A stretch of DNA of 64,000 nucleotides from Gigaspora margarita (lineage: Eukaryota > Glomeromycota > Glomeromycetes > Diversisporales > Gigasporaceae): the NCBI GenBank assembly GCA_009809945.1, contig WTPW01000147.1, positions 41,774 through 105,773 of the forward strand, written 5' to 3'. The notes under the pieces are model-generated. The model did not search any database. It saw only the letters and a program-made list of their open reading frames with translations, and had not been told where the DNA came from. Position numbers and translations under genes: made by a program. This document shows positions 56,126 through 64,000 of this stretch, piece by piece. Position 1 is the stretch's first letter. Every line of letters starts with the position of its first letter.

Positions 56126-57366
56126 TTGATAATCCGCCTGTCAACTGGAGAAAAGGCGAAATATGGCGTGCTTCCATCTAAAACGTTGTTTCTTACTAAG
56201 CTAACGATACATGTCCACTAATTAAAAGTTGTAGAGCTCATCGAGACGCATCTAACGGTGGTTAGATCATCCAAATCGGCCCAGTGGATGGCGAGTTATC
56301 GTCGAAAAACGATTGGCCGACTATATAAAAANNNNNNNNNNNNNNNNNNNNNNNNNNNNNNNNNNNNNNNNNNNNNNNNNNNNNNNNNNNNNNNNNNNNN
56401 NNNNNNNNNNNNNNNNNNNNNNNNNNNNNNNNNNNNNNNNNNNNNNNNNNNNNNNNNNNNNNNNNNNNNNNNNNNNNNNNNNNNNNNNNNNNNNNNNNNN
56501 NNNNNNNNNNNNNNNNNNNNNNNNNNNNNNNNNNNNNNNNNNNNNNNNNNNNNNNNNNNNNNNNNNNNNNNNNNNNNNNNNNNNNNNNNNNNNNNNNNNN
56601 NNNNNNNNNNNNNNNNNNNNNNNNNNNNNNNNNNNNNNNNNNNNNNNNNNNNNNNNNNNNNNNNNNNNNNNNNNNNNNNNNNNNNNNNNNNNNNNNNNNN
56701 NNNNNNNNNNNNNNNNNNNNNNNNNNNNNNNNNNNNNNNNNNNNNNNNNNNNNNNNNNNNNNNNNNNNNNNNNNNNNNNNNNNNNNNNNNNNNNNNNNNN
56801 NNNNNNNNNNNNNNNNNNNNNNNNNNNNNNNNNNNNNNNNNNNNNNNNNNNNNNNNNNNNNNNNNNNNNNNNNNNNNNNNNNNNNNNNNNNNNNNNNNNN
56901 NNNNNNNNNNNNNNNNNNNNNNNNNNNNNNNNNNNNNNNNNNNNNNNNNNNNNNNNNNNNNNNNNNNNNNNNNNNNNNNNNNNNNNNNNNNNNNNNNNNN
57001 NNNNNNNNNNNNNNNNNNNNNNNNNNNNNNNNNNNNNNNNNNNNNNNNNNNNNNNNNNNNNNNNNNNNNNNNNNNNNNNNNNNNNNNNNNNNNNNNNNNN
57101 NNNNNNNNNNNNNNNNNNNNNNNNNNNNNNNNNNNNNNNNNNNNNNNNNNNNNNNNNNNNNNNNNNNNNNNNNNNNNNNNNNNNNNNNNNNNNNNNNNNN
57201 NNNNNNNNNNNNNNNNNNNNNNNNNNNNNNNNNNNNNNNNNNNNNNNNNNNNNNNCTCTACAACTTTCAATTAGTGGACATGTATCGTTAGCTTAGTAAG
57301 AAAAAACGTTTTAGATGGAAGCACGCCATATTTCGCCTTTTCTCCAGTTGACAGGCGGATTATCAA
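56126..57366. mobile_element. TTAA palindromic element P1, gapped copy
   Basis: TTAA flanks (56122-56125, 57367-57370). Ends ttgataatccgcctgtcaac on both sides in inverted orientation, perfect over 20 bp. The left arm is readable for ~205 bp, including the core motif at 56229; the right arm for 111 bp. The paralogous sites at 55.95 and 23.14 kb have no insert and read tttctctaaagaag or similar, confirming the TTAA target. The arms can be read in one frame (VVELIETHLTVVRSSKSAQW), but the same stretch is inverted in the other arm, so I do not call it a gene. Confidence 0.8.
56332..57255. other. Assembly gap (924 N)
   Basis: Undetermined bases in the centre of the P1 element. Frames crossing it are meaningless. 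Confidence 0.95.
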
Positions 57367-57973
57367 TTAAAGAAGCATTCTTGAAGATTTAAAAGAGTTT
57401 TTGCAAAGTGTCAAAAGTTTGAGTTGGCTTGTGAAGTCATATTGGTGTACTTGCATAGTGCTAAAAAGTTGTTGGTTTTCTTGCAAAGGGCTGGTGTTCT
57501 TGTAAAGTGCCAAATAAAATAAAAAAAAATTAAAAAATAAAAAAAAAACAAAATGAAAACAAAAAAAAACAAAACAAAAATAAAAAAAACAAAACAAAAT
57601 GAAAAAAACCATGTAGAAGTTCAAATTTATAAACAAAAGATCTAATCTGAATGTGTAATACAAAATTTGTAACATTTCGCAAATATAGTGCAATGCACTC
57701 TTGGTATTATGCAGGTTATAGATCACTTGATTTCACAGTTCTAAAATATTTTTGAAATGTTTGAAACTACTACTGTAATTTAAAAGATAAAAAACAAAAT
57801 ATGATGTGTAGCACTTCACGCCATACTAAATACAATAACTATCGATTAGCAGATGTATAATGATATTATTTTAATTACGATATTTATCGATTATAGATAT
57901 ATATCGATTTATAACAAGTTAATTGATGTATAAAATTTAATTTTAATTGATATAAAATGATGAATAAATATTC

Positions 57974-59340
57974 TTGTTGCCCCCCGTAACATGATTTTTT
58001 TGTCACTGGTTATGTGCAATATATAAACAATGATCATCTATGCAAATTATTGTTTCTCTCTTTTTTTTTTTTTTTTTTTTTTCTATGTACGTGTTATACT
58101 AAAATTTTTTTTCTTTTAGGTTTGTAGGTAACTAGTTGCATTTCTAGAGTCATTGTTTCTGTACTGTTCGTCATTGTTGGAGCAGTCATCGCTAGTGACG
58201 CCGTTGCTGGTATTGCAATATTGTTAGTTTGTGGGTGGAATTTTGTTTTCGTATGTACACGTTGAACTAAACACACTTTTTTTTTTTAGATATTGCTAGT
58301 TGTATTCTCTGGAACTGTCATTATTAATCATCTTTTCTGGAGCAGTCATTATTGGTGAGCCATTGCCAGTGTGTGATTTCGTGTTAGATAATGAAGTTGA
58401 CTTTTTTATTGGTGTAATTTTGCGTTTGTTACTGAAGTTTCATCCTTTTGATATTATGTTATTTGTTTCTATAGGCATCGTACCAATGTTATCTCTTCCA
58501 GCTTATTGTTCTGAAATTTTCATTTGTGATTCTGTATTTCGATGTTATTAGTATTGTTGTATTCGTGGGTGGGATTTCATCTCTTTCTTTTCTTGTGTGT
58601 ACATGTTGAACTAATCTCTTTTTTTATATATTGAGTCTTCGTTGTTAGTCGTATTCTCTAGAACCTTCGTTATTAGCTGAAGTCATCGTTATTAGTGCGC
58701 CATTGCCGATGTTGCTATTGGTGTAATTTCGTAAATAATAAGGGCCAACTTTTGCTATTAATATGATTTCTCATTCGTTTATGAGGTTTCAACCCTAGGT
58801 GTCATGCCTATATTGTCTCTTCCAGCTTATTGTTCTGAAGTTTTTGATTGTGATTCTGTTGCTTCGGTGTCATCAGTGTTAAAGCCTCCATTTGTCTCCT
58901 TTGGTGTCATTTTGATACAGTCATGGTTCCATCATTTGTGTGTTATTTCCAGTATGTGCTAGATTTCGCTTTATTTAGCCTTAGAGTAGTTTTTTTTTAG
59001 TAAAGCCGTGGGTTTATGAATCTTTATTAGCTTCATCATGTGTCACATTGTGGGTTATGATTATTCATTACGCAACGTGGTTAGGATATGGTAAGGTTAT
59101 TTAATGGTTAGGGTTAGGTAGGGTTAATTAGTTAGCAGTTAGGGTTAGAGTTAGTAGGTTTAGTTAGTTAGCGGTTAGGGTTAGGAGGGTTATTAGGGTA
59201 AATATGTAAAAATATTATTAAATTAATTAAATTCATACAATAAAAATTCATATAATAAAATTTAAATATACTTACGATTTGATTGGCTGATTAGTGCCAT
59301 GTGACCCATGACAAATGTGTCACGTAATGAGGTGTAACAA
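57974..59340. mobile_element. TIR element with internal repeats and telomere-like tract
   Basis: Imperfect inverted ends: left ttgttgccccccgtaacatg, right (inverted) ttgttacacctcattacgtg, both followed by a ttgtca-tgg block. Inside are about three degenerate units starting ctagttgtattctctggaac (near 58130, 58290 and 58650), (T)n runs, then TTAGGG-like DNA. Similar in layout to 49127-51011. An open frame at 58300-58551 (83 codons) lies in the repeat units; I see no domain. TSD not clear. Confidence 0.5.
59090..59195 (+). repeat. Degenerate TTAGGG-like tract
   Basis: ggttagggttaggtaggg and later gcggttagggttaggagg words over ~100 bp, inside the TIR element 57974-59340. Confidence 0.65.
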
Positions 59341-59429
59341 ATAAATTTATCCTAAAATAATTATACATTATATATCGATATATAGCTACTTAAAATATTT
59401 CGTGATGAATACTGGATTTTTTTACAACT

Positions 59430-59830
59430 TATTTTCGATTTTGGTCAATCACAAAAAATTATTACATTGTAAAATCCAAATTTTACTATGTAAATTGACT
59501 AAAAGTGCTTAAGTAAATATGTTTAAAAGATCAAAATATATATTTTATCAAATTTTTATACAAATTAGAGAACTTTTTATTATTTAACTTTTAATTTTTA
59601 CGTTCATTAAATATATTTTTTTAAAAATTTTTAATTTTTTTGTTGAATGTTCAAGTTAAATGTTAAAAAATAAAATGTTCTTCAATCTTGCTAAAAATTT
59701 TACCATACATGTATTTTGATATTTCAAACAAGTTTATTTAAATAATTTTAATTAATTTACATAATAAATATTTGACTTTACTATATAGCGACTATTATTG
59801 ATCATGGGGTAATTTATTTTTGGATAAAGG
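59430..59830. mobile_element. FB1 foldback, copy D
   Basis: Arms with agtgcttaagtaaatatgtt (about 59505) and its weaker mirror near 59730, ttattatttaacttttaatt, and a right end gatcatggggtaatttattt. The outermost aaaataagctacc ends are eroded. Confidence 0.55.
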
Positions 59831-59839
59831 TGTTAAAGT

Positions 59840-60278
59840 GTTGATCATGTATTTGACTTCACTTTTGATTGGCTATCTAAGCTGTTTATAATTGTTAAAT
59901 ACAAATTTATTGAATTTCTTTATTTAATTGTCATTGCAATGCTATTTATAGTGAAAAATAGCTAAAAAAAAGTTACTTCATATATTACAATTAATAAGCT
60001 TGCAACGCTTAAGTGTGCAGCACATTATAAAAATCAAAACTATGTATAGTATTATATTATAACTTTATAAACATAATACAAAAATTGATTTATATTAAAT
60101 TTTTTGGTAAAAAAAAATCAAAAAATTGTAGCCATTGTATTTAAAAAGGTAAACCTATAATAAATGCAACAATTAAAAAAAATAGAGCAAATAGTTTTTT
60201 TTTAAGTTTTTTTTTTGTATTTTATATAATATATATTTATAACATATGGCAAATTATGCATAAAATGAGCTTATTAAT

Positions 60279-60323
<45 letters not shown>

Positions 60324-61300
60324 GTTCTCTTAATATACCAAAATTTTTATTAAATTCAGTTTAGAAAGAGAAATTTTGTATTCTATCTTTCTTTATACTG
60401 AACAAAATCTTTTGGAACAGCCTGTTTGGATTAGAGAAAGCTGACTTTATTAAAAAATAAATTTATTAGTAATTATAAGGTACAAAAAATTTAATAAATA
60501 AATATTTCAACTTTATATATACAATATAACCCAAATTAGTTAAAAAATTGCTAGAATATGTAATACAAATTTTAATTTAATAAATTTTAATTGGCAAAAT
60601 TTTTTATAATAAAAAAATTTTAGTTTTTAATTGGTAAAAATTTCTAAAATAAAAAAGCTAAGTTTTCAATTGGTCAAAAATTTTTATAATAAAAAATTCA
60701 AGTTTAAATTTGTCAAATTTATAAATTATATCTTCTTAATATAAAATAATCTAATTTTAGTTTATTAACTTTTATAAAAATTATATTTTTGAAATCTAAC
60801 TAGTAATTTTATAAAGCTTGGTTTAAAAATACAATTACTTATAACAGACCTCTTTACTATATAGTTATGCCTTTATATAAGTACTCAATAATGTATAACA
60901 GACTTAAATATTAAAAAAACTTTATTAAAGTTACAAATTATTTATAATTTCTATTACCACAAAATTTAATTTTTTATTAATTAATTCATGATTCATATAC
61001 CAAACAGGTAATGTATATATTACCATATATAGGAGTTGTCTAAAGCCATGTTCATCACATGATATAAAGCCAATAGAATTGCTTATTTTGATTAACACAG
61101 ATCAGCCTGAAGAGACAAAAATTGCAAAAATTGCAAAAATACAAGAAACAATAGTCAAAACCTATCTTGATGCATTAATAAAAAATGCTAAGAGGACAAT
61201 TTTACTATAAAACATTTTCTAACTCTAATTCCAAACTAATCCTTACTCTAACATTAATTAAAAAATCAAAAATATGTAACTGAACATAGCTTTAGATGTT
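59840..61300. other. AT-rich stretch without genes
   Basis: Words aaatttttataataaaaaatt recur at 60.59-60.72 kb (a short degenerate tandem repeat: 'taattggtaaaaatttctaaaataaaaaa' type). A 40-base poly(T) (60281-60320) is the longest homopolymer in the window. No coding. Confidence 0.5.
60281..60320. repeat. Poly(T), 40 bases
   Basis: Uninterrupted T run. Could be the poly(A) of a minus-strand retroposon, but no element body or TSD could be recognised. Confidence 0.85.
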
Positions 61301-61308
61301 CCAATATA

Positions 61309-61743
61309 CAGTAAAATTGGGAAAATCAATTAATATTTATCAATCTGGTACTATTAGAGCAATAACAATTTTTTTTACTAAGCTAAACCTTTCTTTTTTA
61401 CTAAATAAAAGTTGTAGAGCATATTCTTGTAATTCTAATAGTGATAAAATTATTAAAATTGGACCAGTAGGTCACAAGATATTATTAAAAAAAACTTACT
61501 GCAACTATTTAAAGTCTCTATATAAACAATTGTTTATATAGAAATTCTATATAATTGCAAAAGTTTTTTAATAATATCTTGTGATCTACTGGTTTAATTT
61601 AAATAATTTTATTACTATTAGAATTACAAGAATGTACTCTACAACTTTGTTTAGTGAAGAAGAAAGGTTAGCTTAATAAAAAAATTCATTATTGCTTTGA
61701 CAGAAATTTGATAAACAATAATTGACTTCCCAATATATTACTA
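61309..61743. mobile_element. Near-perfect 435-bp foldback, TA target
   Basis: Two ~215-bp arms mirror each other over their whole length: for example tcttgtaattctaatagtga at 61423 and its mirror near 61620, and cacaagatattattaaaaaa near 61473 and its mirror near 61575. The centre is the 22-bp palindrome around caattg at 61519-61540. TA flanks (61307-61308, 61744-61745) and agtaa-wttggga ends suggest Tc1/mariner-type mobilisation. The core motif starts near 61410. The 81-codon plus-strand frame across it is a by-product. Confidence 0.75.
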
Positions 61744-61749
61744 TAGATT

Positions 61750-62735
61750 TGCACTATTTGGTATATAAATTACAAATTAATAATAAACACTTAAGGCACT
61801 AATATTTATTAGACAATATTTTGGAAGTAGGGTCAAGCCAAATCTTACCTTATATAAAGTTTAGCCAATTTAACTAAATATATTACCTAGGAGTGGAGTA
61901 AGCCTGTATAGTAAATAGATATTAGATAAGAAATATTAGTACCCTTATTATAATTACTAATTTTTAACTAAATACTGATTGTAAAATCTGATTGGTCTAT
62001 ATTTATATTTGCGCATATTTAAAATTTTCTATTAAAAGCATAATAGCAAATAACTTTTGATCCAATAATCCAATCTGGATAAAACAATTACCAAAATTTT
62101 ATTTCAATTAAACAATTTTAATATATTCAAGATTGTCAGAATCTAATTTTAAGTACCCAAGAATGGTAAGGATTTATATTACTCATTAGAAAATTAAAAA
62201 TATGCAATAATCTTCAAATTTATCAAATAAGTGCAGAATCTTGTTTAAAAAATTGCAAAGATCTTTGAAATTTAGATTTTTGTAGTTCTTCACAGATTTT
62301 TTTCAAAAATCTGTACAAATATTTAAAAATATAATCTTTGCCAATTATGATAGGTGCTGCTATTATAATTTGTAATAATCTCCAAAATTATAACTACTTA
62401 CCTGCTAGTAAAACACAAGAAGAAAAACAATAAACAAAACAAACCAATAAAAAAATAAACAAAATAAAAAAGTATGTTTTTTTTAGAGAATTGCTATTTT
62501 TACCCCTATTTTTGCTAATACTATCTCTAGCTTGGCCTCTGAACCTTCTGACCCAGTTATGTATAATGTAGTACAAACAAAAATCATGTAACTTTTGGAT
62601 TTTTGTATTTTGACCAATGCTTTGGTTATACAAAATCCTGGTCACGTGACCATGTGTCAATAATAGCCAATCAAAATTTGAACCAGAAGTAGATTCCAAT
62701 TAAACTACAAAATAAGCTACCCCATGATCAACAAT
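61750..62735. other. AT-rich stretch, no supportable gene
   Basis: A 101-codon minus-strand frame at 62394-62699 begins MESTSGSNFDWLLLTHGHVT and ends in a hydrophobic run (FFILFIFLLVCFVYCFSS). No domain, no neighbours, and the DNA abuts an FB1 copy, so I do not call it. The rest has no features. Confidence 0.35.
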
Positions 62736-62736
62736 A

Positions 62737-63600
62737 GTCACTACATAGTAAAGTCCAAATTCTACTATATAAATTGATTATCATTGCTTAAGTAAACATA
62801 TTTGGGAGATCAAAATACACATACAATAAAAGTTTTAGCAAGATTGGAGGACATTTTATTATTTGACTTTTAACTTTAATTTTTAATAAAAAAATAAAAT
62901 TTTTTAAAAAAATATATTTAATGAACATAAAAATTAAAAGCTAAATAATAAAAAGTTCTCTAATTTGTATAAAAATTTGGTAGAATATGTATTTTTTGAT
63001 CTTCTAAACATATTTACTTAAGGCTTAGGATCGATTTATATAGTAAAGTTTAGACTTTACTATGTAGTAATTACTTGCGATCACTAAAAATGCTCTTTTT
63101 ATTGAACCAAAATTTGGTTTATTTTAAACAAGTTCTGGTTAAAATGAACCCAAAGTGGCTTATTTTGAATCAAATTTTGGTTCAACTAAACCTGAGGTTA
63201 TTCAAATTGAACAACTTCAGATTTGTTTGAACCAGAACTTGGTTCAAAGTGAGCTACTTTGGGTTTATTTTAACTAGAACCTAGCTTAATAGAAAGAGAA
63301 TTTTTAGTGATTACAAGTAGTTACTACATAGTAAAGTCTAAATTTTACTATGTAAATCGATCCTAAGTGCTTAAGTAAATATGCTTAGAAGATCAAAATA
63401 CATATTCTACCAAATTTTTATACAAATCAAAAAACATATTATTATTTAGCTTTTAATTTTTATGTACATCAAATATATTTTTTTAAAAAATTTTACTTTT
63501 TTATCAAATATAAAAGTTTAAAGTCAATAATAAAAAGTTCTTAAACTTGCTAAAACTTTTTTATATGTGTATTTTGATCTTCCAAATATGTTTACTTAAG
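62737..63600. mobile_element. Inverted pair of FB1 sequences around a word-built centre
   Basis: Left part 62737-63080 and right part 63310-63600 both carry FB1 arm sequence (tttacttaaggcttaggatc near 63010; its near-mirror gatcctaagtgcttaagtaa near 63359). The middle, about 63080-63310, opens with cactaaaaatgctcttttta and closes with its mirror, and is built from ggttcaa/ttgaacc and tggttcaaagt words. It may be an FB1 dimer with an insertion, or one large foldback. Left flank starts aaataagctaccccatgatc near 62710. Confidence 0.55.
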
Positions 63601-63604
63601 GGTA

Positions 63605-64000
63605 GAGTACGCTATTTTCAAATTATATATAAAACAAATGGTAAAATTTTTTTCTTTTTAAAATTAAAAAAAAATTATATTAAGTTAACTAGTTTAATTG
63701 TTTAAAAAAGTTGTAGAATAGGTTTTTCTGATTCTAATGGTAGTAAAATTATTAAAATTGGTTAGATCTTCACTGAAAAACATGTGTTTAAAGATTGGGT
63801 ATTACAAATTGGTTACAAAAATCATATGATATAAGCCAATCAGGATCATCGATTTTGTGTCACCACAGAGAATTTGGGGTCACCACAGAGAACTTTATGA
63901 TATATATATATAGGTTTTTTTAAATGGTACATGCATTTAAAGGTTCACTACTATAAAAGGAAGGATTTGATCTATGCGCCACAAATTTTTGGTTAAAATT
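63605..64000. other. AT-rich end of window with core-motif fragment
   Basis: A copy of the core motif (agttgtagaataggtttttc, then gattctaatggtagtaaaat) lies at 63708-63775. It is probably one arm of a foldback that continues past the window. A gtcaccacagagaa duplication (63860, 63879) follows. No coding. Confidence 0.45.

Larger units (their letters stand above)
54210..57730. repeat. Low-complexity interspersed repeat R2, copy 2
   Basis: Same succession of blocks as 22.3-23.7 kb: caggttttcat...acaaggttttgc, aactactttcgcactttgtc (repeated three times, near 54409, 54592 and 54727), the minisatellite cttgcaaagtg(c)cagagaag, A-rich runs and aacaaaagatctaatctgaa near 57632. It has been enlarged by a SINE (55122-55863) and a P1 element (56126-57366). 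Short frames here are shadows of A-rich DNA. Confidence 0.65.

Noticed and set aside
56229-56331. Peptide VVELIETHLTVVRSSKSAQW in P1 as a possible gene
   Set aside because: The same DNA forms both arms of a palindrome, related cores at 61.4 and 63.7 kb do not keep the frame, and no family is recognised.
60845-60905. cagacctctttactatatag resembling a pogo TIR
   Set aside because: No inverted partner and no second TA flank could be found.
61296-61541. 81-codon plus-strand frame
   Set aside because: Covers one arm of the 435-bp foldback; no independent support as a gene.
62394-62699. 101-codon minus-strand frame ending in a hydrophobic segment
   Set aside because: No domain or conserved neighbour, and the hydrophobic tail comes from an A-rich run. 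Kept only as a note.

Overview
This is a strongly AT-rich eukaryotic window (tandem AT repeats, GT-AG introns, poly(A)-tailed retroposons) in which I find no intact host gene. Almost everything recognisable is mobile or repetitive DNA. The mix (a Rep/helicase Helitron, pogo-type CENP-B-like transposase, an APE-endonuclease LINE, tRNA-headed SINEs, LTR-retroelement fossils, many small inverted-repeat elements) would suit a repeat-swollen fungal genome, and an arbuscular mycorrhizal fungus (Glomeromycotina) is my best guess. That guess is an inference and was not tested by any search.

Layout. 0-1 kb: two degenerate tandem repeats. 1.7-3 kb: a long foldback element (family FB1) cut into a decayed minus-strand LINE that runs to about 7 kb. 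7.3-8.8 kb: a satellite array. 9.7-10.3 kb: an unrecognised minus-strand coding remnant. 11.5-13.4 kb: tRNA-headed SINEs and a Harbinger-type element with another element inside it. 15.5-21.9 kb: a large array of the same satellite on the other strand, interrupted by at least eight inverted-repeat elements, most with target-site duplications (TSDs) I can read. 22-24 kb: a low-complexity repeat whose sister copy lies at 54-57.7 kb. 24.4-34.5 kb: SINEs with perfect TSDs, LTR-retroelement fossils, a long foldback and several MITEs nested in one another. 35.1 kb and 56.3 kb: runs of N, both inside one family of TTAA-flanked palindromic elements. 36.2-38.3 kb: a four-level nest. 42.0-48.3 kb: a full-length but decayed Helitron with a Rep-helicase pseudogene, two recognisable introns and a canonical 3' hairpin plus CTAG. 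49.1-51.0 kb: a TTAA/TIR element with an internal 346-bp duplication and TTAGGG-like tracts. 51.9-53.4 kb: a pogo-family transposase pseudogene beside a pogo-type MITE. 58-59.3 kb: a second TIR element with TTAGGG-like DNA. 59.4-63.6 kb: more foldbacks, including a 435-bp near-perfect one.

How the parts relate. Likely partners are present together: the pogo transposase with at least three pogo-type MITEs (5.4, 45.5, 53.8 kb), and the LINE with SINEs that carry poly(A) and 12-20-bp TSDs. Two patterns are not explained by simple family labels. First, several TIR elements with 9-10-bp (one with 8-bp) TSDs are built from short near-palindromic words repeated in both directions (aaatcaaatttgaa, aacctaggttc, gttctcaaagagaac). 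Second, an ~85-bp core beginning ttgtagag recurs inside foldbacks that otherwise look unrelated. These are the most interesting leads. No undescribed host system such as a defence locus or biosynthetic cluster is visible.
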